The position numbers were made by a program, and so were the translations under genes. The notes below the pieces were generated by a model that ran no database searches, was not told the DNA's origin, and saw nothing but the letters and a program-made list of their open reading frames with translations. Positions 13,783 to 25,700 of a DNA stretch of 64,000 nucleotides are shown piece after piece (position 1 is the first letter of the stretch; each line of letters opens with the position of its first letter). Origin of the DNA: Motacilla alba alba (Eukaryota > Chordata > Aves > Passeriformes > Motacillidae); contig NC_052046.1 in assembly GCF_015832195.1 (NCBI RefSeq), forward strand, positions 21,134,161-21,198,160. The letters run 5' to 3'.

Positions 13783-14682
13783 ACAGAATCACAGAATCAA
13801 GAAGGTCAAAGAAGACCTTGGAGATCAAGTCCAATGACCTAACACCACATGATAAAATAAACCATGGCACTGAGTGCCACATCCAGCCTGTTCTGAAACA
13901 CCTTAAGGGACGGTGACTCCACCACCCCCTTGGCAGCCTATTCCATGGCCCAATCACTCTGTGAAGAAAATTTTTCTAGTGTCTAGCCTAAGCTCCTCTG
14001 GCACAGCTTGAGGCTGTGTCCTGTCAGTGGCTGTCTGGGAAAAGAGACCAGCTCCCACCTGGCTACATCCTCCTTTCAGGTACTTGCAGGGAGTGATAAA
14101 GTCACCCTGAGCCTCTTTTTCTCCAGGCTGAACAACCCCAACTCCCTCAGTTACTCCCATTGGACTTGTGCTCCAGAGCCTTCCCCAGCTCTGTTGCCCT
14201 TCTCTGGACATCCAGAGAAGGATAGACATCCAGGCAGGATGCCAATGGCCTTCTTGGCCACCTGGGCACACCCTGGCTCATGTTCAGCTGCTGTCACCAG
14301 CACCCCCAGGTCCCTTTCTGCCTGGCCACTGTCCAGCCACTCTGTCCCCAGCCTGTAGCACTGCAGGGGATTGCTGTGGCCAAAGTGCAGGACCTGGCAC
14401 TTGGTCTTGTTAAACCTCAGATTGTTGGACTCAGCCCATCTATCCAGCCTGTCCAGGTCTCTCTGCAGAGCCCTCCTATGCTCCAGCAGATCAATACTCA
14501 CACCCAGCTTGGTGTCATCTGCTAACTTGCTGTGGCAGACTCAATCCCTAATTCTGGATCACCAGAATAGATACTAAACAAGACTGGGCCCAACACAGAT
14601 CCCTGGGGGACACCGCTAGTGACTGATCCCCAGCTGGATGCAGCACCATTCACCACCGCTCTCTGGGCCCGTCTCCAAATTA
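13783..14682 (-). mobile_element. CR1 retroposon fragment, 5'-truncated
   Basis: Minus-strand copy of a chicken-repeat-1 LINE. Its 3' terminus at 13783 shows the family's short ATTCTGTG-type tandem ending. Reading the minus strand gives the C-terminal part of the CR1 reverse-transcriptase protein ([16 protein letters not shown], then [20 protein letters not shown]). An internal deletion follows the AIGIL segment, and stops break the frame. Inactive. Confidence 0.93.
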
Positions 14683-15059
14683 CTGGATGGGAAAGTCCAG
14701 AGAATGCATATTGTTCTGTTATGTTTTTGTTTATTGTTCTGTTATCTACTTCTGTGCTAGCAATCTATAAAAACCTATGAATTTATGAAAAACTGGCTGC
14801 AGCCTGTAAATTTTCAGGCAAAATATCATGTTTACTACTCTCCAGCTTACCTAGGCTCCAGTGTCTCTAGTAAGGACCTGAACCCATTTAATCTGTTTTC
14901 CTGACAGTACTGGCTGTAGCTTTGCCCATCATTCTTTGTACTTCCTGTGTCTACCACTTCCACAAATCCAGACTGCTTCCTTAGTGGGTTCATTCTGGTA
15001 AAGTAATAAGCCCACCCATTTGTTTGGGGAAAGTTTTTTGGAAGCAAGTTAGAGCATAG

Positions 15060-15444
15060 GCCTTACAAGAGGTGGCTGAGGGATCTGGGGATGTTTAGTC
15101 TGGAGAGAAGGAGGCTCAGGGAAGGGATCTTATCACTCTCTACAACTACCTGAGACGATGTTGCAGTGAGATGAGGGTCAGTATATTCTCACAGGTAACA
15201 AGTGACAGGATGAGAGGATATGGCCCCAAGTTTCACTAGGGGAGGTTTAGATTGAATATCCGGAAACACTTCTTCACAGGAAGAGTTGTCAAGCTTGGAA
15301 CACACTACCCAGGGAACTGGTTAAGTCACCATCCCAGGAGGCACTTAAGGACATGGTTTAGTGGTGGGCTTGGCAGTATTAGGTTTGTAGTTGGACTCAA
15401 TCATAAAGGTCTTTTCCAACCTTAGTGATCCCATGATTCTGTGA
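15060..15444 (+). mobile_element. CR1 retroposon 3' fragment
   Basis: Plus-strand CR1 3' region: it has the 'gtctggagagaaggaggctcagg' type segment, the 'acaagtgacaggatgagagg' type segment and the 'ggactcaatcataaaggtcttttccaacc' type ending, finishing in GATTCTGTGA at 15444. Heavily mutated with no open frame. It lies between SREK1 and the receptor. Confidence 0.9.
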
Positions 15445-18400
15445 AGCCCCTGGAGGGGTCTCTGAGGATGGGTGATGGGAATGACCATTTCTAGCACAGC
15501 AGGTTGTTTTCAGTTTTATTATCAAGCTGGTACTTCTGCTTGTAGAATTGAAATAGGTATGAGGATAAGATTATTCCCATCCCAACACGAGTGGCATGGA
15601 GTGATTTTTCTTAGCAGTCTTCTACAAACAGTGCTCAAAACTGAGTGGTGTAAGCTGTCACAAGTTTTATTAGCCAGGTTCATACAAATTCCATCAACAT
15701 TGTACCAGAACACATTTAACCTCATTTAGGCAGCAGACACACAGTGCCATTGAGTGAGAGAAACAGGCAAGCCAAGAGCCTGTGACACCGAGCCAAGAGT
15801 ATCTTCTGTAACCAGAGGTCTTTCATGAAGTGCTTCAGTATTTGACAATTTTTGTAGTAATAACTGTAGTTGACTTGGGTTGACAGGAAGCCGCTGTGTT
15901 CTCTGCTTTCCAGACAGCTCTGCTCAAATGCAGATACTGTTGTGCCATAAAAGTGGCTCTAAGGGTTAAGGCTCTAAGCTTAAAGGCATAGATTCTGGGG
16001 GAATTTGTGGATATTTGGTAGATATTATTATTCATTTATTAACTAATGCAGAATAAACCTCTACAATATTGTGGTTGCTGCAATCTCTTGTTCCAGAGTG
16101 AGACCTTGTTTGTTTTGTCTCTGATACAGTGTTAATTTTCAGAGCTAACTAGTGGACTGTAGTCTGACTTTAGACACTAAATAAAAAAAAAAAATAAAAA
16201 ATTAAAAATAATAAAAAGTCTTCACATCCGTGCAAGAAAAAACATCTACTCTGGATACCAGAAAAATACACGTGTACTAACCTAGCTTTGTGCTGTATTA
16301 GAGACTGAGTATTACTTTCCTTTCTCTGTAAATATAGAATGCTAGAGTACTGTAACCTTGCAGTAGAATATCCCATTCTATAAATCATGATGATGATGTG
16401 CTTCCGGGTCTACAGTTGTCTAAGCTTTCACCATGTCCTAAATTCTCACTAATGCTGCCAGTGATCACCCAGAGCTATGCTGACAGTGAAGAAACAGCAA
16501 AACTTTAATTATAAAAACCTTTTCTTTTGTGGTCCTGAGCCTTCATATCTGCAATTTCACTCAACATAACGTATATTGAAGCTAAGAATATTGATGCTAA
16601 GAACACTACACTAACCACTTGAACAGTACTATAGCACATGGAATAAACTATCTTACATGTTTATTTGTGTGAGAAAGCTTCTGCAGTCACTATTTTTTAA
16701 ACTGCCTGAAAAGGTCAGGGAGTACAATTAGATGATTGTTGTAGGACCCTTCTAACTGAACTAAAAATCTCCACAGGAGAGCCAGCCAAAAACACATACC
16801 ACAGACATCTATTTTTCCCTAACCTGAAGACATGACCATGGTATGTCTCCTAAACTTGTGTCACAGAGTAAGTACATTATTCCAACTAAATCTCCTTTTT
16901 GGCTGCATGAAACTACTTAGCAAATGCGCTTTTCTATTTCTCTCCACATAAAAAGTTCTTTCTTTGCTCTCAAAGTATACATCATCATGGGACGAGTTTT
17001 GAGTTTATTTCTAATCTCCATACCAGGATTTTTCATGTATCTCTTATTCTCCCAAATGTACCACTTGCGGCCATTGCAAATATTGCTCTAATGAGATCAA
17101 TTAAGAATTACATATATTGTGAACTTTATAACTGAGATTAGAATACATTCTATATCTTCTATTTAATATCCATGGGTGGTTCTAGTACAACTCTCCTGTT
17201 CCGCTATATGAATTTTCTGTAGCAAGATGTCGGACAATGGCTGGTAGAGTGGAGTTGATAATCACCAGGTTAAAAGCCCAAGCTGTCTGTTGAGTTTCAT
17301 GTATCAAGACTGTTTCATATACTGAAACTGCTTGCAAGCCTTCTGTTTGGTTCTACTTACTGACTTTATTCATATTTTATCCATAACAGAATAATACGTA
17401 TTGGATTGTCAGGTGTAGACTAAGAAAAGAAGAATTTGGTGTTTACAGGCATGAGTAAAGATATTGAAGGTATGCACCAGGAAAATTAGTTTCTTTGACC
17501 AGAAATGAAAGAAATACTGTAAGTAATGAGCATGGATAATTCTTGTATTCTGGAAAGGGATAAATTACGACTACTTGATAAAGATTATGTATCAGGACTT
17601 CATTGTCTTTAACAGCATTTCAATACCACTACTTGATATTACAAGTAAAAATAGCTCCACTAATAACGGGATCATTTGCATTGTCTTAAATTCAAATCAG
17701 GCAAAGTCACCAGACTAAAGTTCAGAAAAAGAAGAAAGATATTTAAAAGACTGACCAAAGTTATGCAATCTCTAGGGAGTGCTTCTCTTACCCCTTGTTT
17801 CAATTGCAAGATTTAACAGCTATGAGTGCAAATTGCTTTGTGGGAGAACAGTGAATTTTAAGCGCTAAGAAAAAATACAGTGCATAACCCACAGTGAAAT
17901 ACACGTTTGTTCCTGGCAGTCTTAACAGATATAGAGAGATATAGTTAGAGTGAATATAAATAAGGAACATGAATAAACTAGGTTTTGTTATGGATTCTCA
18001 CTGAATCAGTGAAGTGGAATGGAATTTCTCTGAGTTTTTGCGACCATGGCTTTTCTGTAATTCATACTGCCTAGTATGAGTGGAAATATTTGTGTGAATG
18101 CTGATCATCCTTCACTTGTAATGAGAAATTTTTTTTAAATATCCATCTATGGATTCTCTGGTGCTTATGATACAGTTGATCAATTTCTTTCTCCACAGAG
18201 CAATTTTAGTAAAATGCTCCTTAAACTTGAGACAACAACAATAAACTGGGTCTTCTGTAATAATTAATGCTTGGAGAGTTCATGACTGAGAAACTCTTGT
18301 AAGCCTGAAAATGGTTCAGACTCCTTGCATTGTGGAGTTGATGGAGTTGCATATAAAGCATATTGAGGAAGACCCTTTTATCCCCTGTATTTCAGTGGCT

Positions 18401-19235
18401 CCTCTGCCGTGCAATCTTTGGTGGTACGGGTACTTGAAATATCTGTTCGGCTTCTGAAGTCTGTTCAACGGTTTTTGTCATTGCAGTGTGAAGCAATATC
18501 TGCAGCTAAACCTCATTACAAATTATGGATGGGTTTTTCTGAATGTGTGGGTAATTGTAGGAGGAAATAGCCTTAATTTAATACAAGTAGCAACTCCAAT
18601 ACTGTTAATGAAACTTATTATCATCTTCACTTACCCAGCACCATTTATCTACAATGAATAAAGTTGTAAAATTCTGGAATGTACAGCACTAATGGTGTTT
18701 TACATGGATCAATAAGCAAACTTTTGATTCCTAATTTGAAAGATTTGCACTAATTTCTGTGACCAGTTTTGACCAACTGGAGATCTTCTTTGAAGTGGTA
18801 GATTCTTTTGCTGGAATTTTTTTTTTTTTGGTGAAGAACTTACTGCATCTGAAAATCAGATATGAAGCTGGTCACAGTTAGTAGAGAATTTTTCTGATAT
18901 CTACAATGACATTATGCTTAGAGTGGAAGACTTGAACAGCCCCTGAATCCCCTGGAACAAAATACCAAGCAAGAGGTTACTTTACTGGAAGATTTTTCAT
19001 GTAAGTCCCTAAAAGATTTGCCTGTGTGAAGGTAGTGGGACTTTCCACTGGATGACTGTGGTGAAATATCTAATCTAGTAATACAATCAATCTATTTCGC
19101 CAAGGAAACTGACTATAGTGAAGATAACTATTGTCACAAGCTCAGTGTCCCATGTGGTCCTAGTGGCTCCGCTGAAGTACAACAAGATTTGGAACTTCAT
19201 TTCATGGTAAGGAAAATAATGAAGATGCTTCAGGT
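15445..19235 (-). other. 3' flank / 3' UTR of the receptor gene
   Basis: No coding exon is seen. Reading the minus strand from the stop at 19236, the first poly(A)-like hexamers are ATTAAA at 18577-18582 and AATAAA at 17365-17370, 17004-17009 and 16660-16665. A worn plus-strand CR1 3' remnant is near 16700-16765 (gtaggacccttctaactgaa). The rest is unremarkable AT-rich sequence, with a poly(T) run near 18818. Confidence 0.45.
18577..18582 (-). terminator. candidate receptor poly(A) signal
   Basis: ATTAAA on the minus strand about 655 nt past the receptor stop codon. It is the nearest common hexamer variant. Placement is only suggestive. Confidence 0.3.
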
Positions 19236-19272
19236 TTAATTGGCTTGTCCCGTGAAATTTGGTCCAGATGGC
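19191..19272 (-). repeat. source copy of the 82-bp duplication
   Basis: Overlaps the end of receptor exon 14 and the start of its 3' UTR. Same sequence as 23362-23443 except at four positions. Confidence 0.88.
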
Positions 19273-19712
19273 AGAAGCACCACCTGGCTTTGTTTGAGGT
19301 AGTCCTGGGAAGCAAACAAAACCTTCTGCCCAGTTTGTGCTGGCTTACTGCTTAGTTCCATTTTCAGATGAGGATGAGCAGTTCTTTCAGGCGTGCTCAC
19401 TGCCAGACTCATCAGGGCTTTCTGACTAAACTCCATGCTGGCATAGTCACTCAAGAATGGTACTTCTGTGAAAATGGTGTCTTCTTCACTTGTAACTGCT
19501 TCTGCAGGGATTTCTTCATGCCTTGGGCTCATGTCTATGTTATTGCTAGGTTTTTCTGACTGGCAGGTGTCATGTTTGTTGTCTTCTCCACCATCTGTGG
19601 AGAGGTCTAGCATCAGAGGAACCTTTGATTCATGCTCTATGACGAAAAGGCTGGTAGTATCATTGTCTGACAGGGCCTGAAGCAGTGACCTTGAAACAGG
19701 TTTCCAATTAGT
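19236..19712 (-). CDS. receptor exon 14: terminal cytoplasmic tail
   Basis: Residues 547-704, stop TAA at 19238-19236. It starts [12 protein letters not shown], then a Box2-like [12 protein letters not shown]. It is rich in Ser/Thr/Glu and carries Y636 in YASM (PI3K-type YxxM) and Y684 in YLKQ (STAT3-type YxxQ). The acceptor CTCACAG is preceded by a 23-T run on the coding strand (19727-19749). Confidence 0.88.
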   Translation of the reverse strand, partial: TNWKPVSRSLLQALSDNDTTSLFVIEHESKVPLMLDLSTDGGEDNKHDTCQSEKPSNNIDMSPRHEEIPAEAVTSEEDTIFTEVPFLSDYASMEFSQKALMSLAVSTPERTAHPHLKMELSSKPAQTGQKVLFASQDYLKQSQVVLLPSGPNFTGQAN

Positions 19713-22700
19713 CTGTGAGAGAAAGCAAAAAAAAAAAAAAAAAAAAAAAGCTAATTATTCAATTTTATCTCATCTTTGGTTTTAAAAATATGACTGAAAA
19801 TGCCTAATTTAAAGGACCATCTTCTCTGGTCCCATAGTATTTAATCAGTTTTTCTTGTTTTTATGTTTACTTGAGACCAAAAGTGGTGATGATAAAATGT
19901 AAGCCTCATGATGTGCTCTTCTGAGAACACAGTGTTCAAAAAATTTAGCAAATATATTACTATAAAAAAGGCAGCAGCTTGAACAGCAGCCAGAAAAAAT
20001 TAAGCTGCCAGCTGCTATGAACAGTTTGTTATTAAACTTCATGCCATGTTGTGATCTGAGTATACCTGGGGTAACAAGTTTTTTGCAAATTCTGGATGGT
20101 TAAATGGAGAACAGTTGCTAACACCAAGCTTCCTTATTTTCCTCCTAAATGGTTTAGTGTTTGCCATTATGTTTTTTAAATTATGGGCAGGCTGATATAG
20201 CTAATGGACTTTTTTCTTTCCTTACCCCTCCCTTCTTCCCTGCCTTCACTTGCTCTAAACTTGTTTACACTGGGCTTTTTTTGCAAGAAATAAGTAAGTG
20301 TGCATTGTTTTTTATTTTCTTTCTTCTTACAAGTTGTGATCTGACCAAGAAATGAGAATGTTGTTCTTTGAATTCTCAGGAATACCAAATAAAATAGCTC
20401 TCTTTTTCTCTTGTAATAAGAGATAAGTAGACATCAGTGCATGGTTCACTTCTGCCTTGTTGTGAATAAAGATCTGTATGATAAGTACTTTCATTATCAT
20501 ATTTTTTTATGAAGAGCAGCCCAAATTCCAAAGCTACCAAATCTGAAATGGGTTTTATCTCTACCCGGACTTTAGTAAACCATGTGATACCATTTCCCAC
20601 AGAATTCTCCTGGATAAATGGGCTGCTTCTGCCTTGGGCAGGTGCACTGTTCACTGGATGGCCAGGCTCAGAGAGTGGTGGTGAGCAGAGTTACATCCAG
20701 CTGGTTTTCAGTCACTAGTGCTGTTCCCCAGGGCTCAGTACTGGGGCCAGTCCTGTTTAGTATCTTCACCAATGATCTCATGGAGTGCACCCTCAGTCAG
20801 TTTGCAGGTGACACCAAGCTGGGTGGGAGTGCTGATCTGCTGGAGGGCAGGAAGGCTCTGCAGAGGGATCTGGACAGGCTGGATCATGGGCTGAGGCCAA
20901 TGGTGTGAGGTTCAACAAGGCCCAGTGCTGGGTCCTGCCCTTGGGTCACAACAACCCCAGGCAGCTCCACAGGCCGGGGCAGAGTGGCTGGAAATGACCT
21001 GGGGGTGCTGGTGACAGCAGCTGAACATGAGCCAGGGTGTGCCCAGGTGGCCAAGAAGGCCAATGGCATCCTGGCCTGGATCAGCAATGGTGTGGCCAGC
21101 AGGAGCAGGGCAGGGATTGTCCCCCTGTGCTGGGCACTGGTGAGGCCACACCTTGAATCCTGTGTCCAGTTCTGGGCCCCTCAGTTTAGACAGGATGTTG
21201 AGATACTCAGATATGTCCAGAGAAGGGCAACAGAGCTGGGGAAGGCTCTGGAGCACAAGTCCAATGGGAGCAACTGAGGGAGCTGGGGTTGTTCAGCCTG
21301 GAGAAAAAGAGGCTCAGGGTGACTTTATCACTCCCTGCAAGTACCTGAAAGGAGGATGTAGCCAGGTGGGAGCTGGTCTCTTTGCCTAGGTAACAAGTGA
21401 CAGGATGAGAGGAAATGGCCTCAAGTTGCACCAGGAAATATTTAGATTGGATATTAGGAAGAATTTTGTCTCTAAAAGGGTGGTCGGGCTGTCCAGGGAT
21501 GTGGTGGATTCACCATCCCTGAAAGTGTTTGGAAAAAGTCTACAAGTGTGACCTGAGACATGGATCAGTGGTGAACACAATGGTGCTGGTTAATGGTTAC
21601 ACTTGATGATCATGGAAGTCTTTTCTAAACAACATAACAATGCTAGGATTCTGTCTGAAAGAGGCAATAGGTGAAGAAAAAGAAGCATCTTTGAAGAATC
21701 TTGGCTATATATGAAGAGCAGGAGACTGGTTTGGGTGACTGACTGACATTTTAGTTCTTCATAGTTTACTTTCCTTTGTCTCTGTAATGGAAGTGTCTTC
21801 AGTTCCTCCTGCTTCTCTGTACCATGGGATATATGATTGACTTATATTTTGTTAAGTAATCCCCTGGATTATTGGACAACAAGTCATCTTGCTGTCTTTT
21901 TTGGATGATTTTTGTATTTTTGTCAAGAGATGCGAAGTTGCTCAACTAAACTGATGTGGTTCAGTCTTGGAACAACTAGAAATCAAATGAATGTACAGAA
22001 TATAGCAAGACTTGCTCCCTGCCCCTGTTTTGCCATACCGGCTTGGGGAATACCTTTCTACACAGTTCATTAATTGTTCAGAATATCAAATTACTTCTAC
22101 ACATTATATCTGATAAACTGTTTATTGTACTGTCTCCTGACATAGTGCTTTTTCTGCTTTCTCCCAAACCATTATCTGGTATCTGGTATTTCTGTGTCTG
22201 ACATGTTATCAACATTACAATATTCTCTACCAGGCATGTTAATACAGACTTCATTTTTTTTGACAGTTTCTTTGCCTCTGCAGGAAAAGTTAAAGGCATT
22301 CTAAATTCATATATTTTGCTTTTATGCATATTATGTCAAAATGGCACTGTGGCTCATAAAACCCACTTGTCCTTTCTGTAGCAAGCAGTTTCAGTGTATT
22401 TCACTTGCAATACATCATTGCAAAATCGCTACCCGATGACTAGCTTTGAATGCATCACTTCTTTATCTACATTTACGTGGAAGAAAGGAAGAAAGCAAGT
22501 GAGGAAATCCTGATCTGTAATACAAAAATCCATACTTGCTCTGTTGCAGGAAGCAATGCTGATGTTCAGCACAATTTCTGATTATCAGCAGACTATCAGG
22601 ATCTTCTGAAATACTGTTTCTGATTACTTCACTCTGTATCCCAGTATCCCAGTTCTGGAGAGTAGATACCGACTTAGCCAATGCCGGAAATTTGATGAGA

Positions 22701-25700
22701 TAGAAGTCTGCTTGTTAAAGCTAATGAGAGAAACTACTAGATTGTTCAGTGCCAAATGAAGTTCATGTCTTTCAGAAAAAGAGATTTATAAAGAAAAGCA
22801 GTACTAATTGCTGCTAGAAAAACACAATCATAGGTGGTCTGAGACTTAAGAGATGAACTTAGGTGTTCTAAAAGAAGGACTTTTAGTATCAGATGTCATC
22901 AAAACTGCAGCAGAAATCTTGTTAAAAGGGGAGGGCAAGAAGGTGAAGATACAAATAAGTCCACTAATGGGCAAAAGTGGACTATGTGGTCTTCAGCAGC
23001 TGATTCTAATAGCTGTATTTTTTCCTAACAGCTGATTTTCCTGCTTATTTAGGACTGGCATTCAGGTATACTTACCAAAATAAATGGGAAAGCTTTGGGC
23101 AAGATGTGAGCATGCTGCTGCACCTTGGTGCCTATTGACTGGTACATGCTCCTCAGACAGCTACCAACTGCCAGTCAGAGCCCCTGGATCGCTTTGGAGG
23201 CAAGATGAGCAGCAGACTTCAGAAAACACCATGTTACATGGCCTCTGTCATAATACTTCTCTGGAATTAGGCCACAATTCACTACTTTGTATTTTGAAAA
23301 ACTTGTGCTTAATAATCAGTTTGAGTTGGTGAAAACTGACTGGTTAATGGTTAGACTTGACGGAACTTCATTTTATGGTAAGGAAAATAATGAAGATGCT
23401 TCAGGTTTGATTGACTTGTCCCATGAAATTTGGTCCAGATGGCCAAAAAGCCCCTGAATTTCTCTCTTTAGACTCCATCTACTTCCATTCAGCTTTGATT
23501 TGTTCTTTTGAGGATCATGTCTTTAAATATGCTTTATAATGTACTCAAAAAAGGTCTGAGACCTTTATTAAATTTAAAAGCGTATATAGCCTATGCCTAA
23601 ATAGAAACGATCCCCCATTCTATATTTTGAATATTGCTCTGGCTTCCAAGCAGTTAATATTAGACATTTTCTTGAGTAAAGTGTGAAAGGACAGATAACT
23701 AGCACTATAGATTAATCAAAGATCTCTCTCATAAAGTATTTCTTTATGCTTCAGAAGAGTACTTACCATATCTTGGAGTGCAGTGCTATTTCTTGGGGTG
23801 GGTACACTGTGCCAATATGATCTTTTCAGCCTGTAAAGAAGTATTTTACGTTTAACATCAGGTTGGAAGACTGACATTTCCGATGCATTTAAACTGATTA
23901 CTCTTCATACATAACATATTAACAATTATTTTTTGTGACCATAAAAAAAAAGATGTTCTATTACAGAGGCATGCTAATTAAAAGCTGAAGACCAAACTTG
24001 GTAGTCTACACTGAAATACTGAGTTAATGATGATTAGCATCCTTGTTTAATGACAAAGGAGCTGTGAAAGTACTGGCAATGTTGTCTGTCTTTAATCTTT
24101 TAATCTATACATCTAATATTTCTATACATCTAATTTGTTATCATTTCCACAAATCCTCCATCTTCCTTGAGGGCTTTGGGACATACAGGACAAAGCTTGT
24201 TTTAGTAAGTATTTGCTCCTGGGCTTTATTTAAAAGTTTTCTTTCCCCTGAAAACAAAGAGCAAGATACTGTTGCATTCAGCCCCTGTGCAATGGCACTG
24301 GTAGTCTGGAAGAAGTTCTAAGGAGACAACACAACTCTGGCTCTTTCCTGATTGTTTTGAGTTTGGCTCATTCTGGCAGCTATTACATATAGTATCTCAC
24401 CTCCATAAAAAAGCCTCAACAAAGCTGTAAGAGAGGCTGAGACTTTAAGTAGTCCATCATTATGCCTTAGTGTTGGCCTCAGTATTTTTCAGTTTTGAAA
24501 TTAAAGCTAAACTTCATTAGCTTTAGGGTACTTTTCCTCTGCTTTAGCTGTGGTTGGAGGTGAAAACTGTGGCTGTAAATTTACTGAATCTCCTGCTGAT
24601 CCTGTGAAGATGGGTGTTTGGCTGGCTGGTGACTCCTTTCTTACAAATCAAGAAGGTAATTGAGATGAAGGCATCACTGGGACCCTTTTTTTCAGTTCAA
24701 AGTGTTCAATATTACTACAAATGTACAAATTTAAACACTATTTTCTGGACTTCTAGGTGCTGTCTGGTTTTGTGTTTTGTTTTATTTTTTTCCCTCTTTC
24801 CTTTTTCCTCTTTCCTATCAGGCCCAGACAATGAAATGTGGTCTTCTGTTGAACACAATGAAGTTTGCTCTAGGTTGACTAGGTAGGTCTCAGAAGTTCC
24901 TGTCAAAACTGTTGTATCAGACACAGTGCAACCTAAAATACAATCTGAAAATGCAGAGTCTGTTTCCCAGTGGCAAGGACAAGAGTTTAAAGCTAAAGCA
25001 GGATGTGTGACTCTCAAGCCACAGGTTGTGCCATCTCTCCTTTAGCAGTTGTTCTTTCAGCTTCTAAGGCTGGTGCTTTGTGAAGAGGAGAAAAAGGGAA
25101 GGTAGTGTTCTAGGACACCAAATAGTCACATGAGTGGTTGTGTGTGATTAGGTTTGTCAGAATATTATTAGAACCCACTACTATGCAAACCTTTTAGTCA
25201 TAGTATATGCCACTGATATTGTACTTCAGATTATTATGTAGGGGTGAATACTTTATTATTGCAGAAAATAATTTTTCATAAAATGAGAGGACCACTGCCA
25301 GATCTTATAGTCACCCTTGTTATTCTCTTTTGTTCCTACTCATTCATATATTGCTCCTTGTCATTATGTGCTTATATGCATACTTTATAAATTTAATATC
25401 CAAATGTGTTTGCAAGAAATGTCTTAGATAAAAATTATCAAATGCATGCTTTATCTATCTATCTATAGCATATGTTCCAATGTGAGAAATGGTCCTGGCT
25501 CTTTCTAAGAGTGTTTGAGACAGGAGGTAGTCAGATAAAGGAATAAAAAACTAAAGAGTGCAGATTTTTTACAAACTTGTTTTACCATTTTAATCAGCTT
25601 ATAGTGGCTTGTAATTGCTCTCACTGTGAGATTACTGTGGTGACTTTTGTGTTGTGTGTTTTTTGAGCTGTGTTGCCTTTAATGACAAAAAAGAGCTAGT

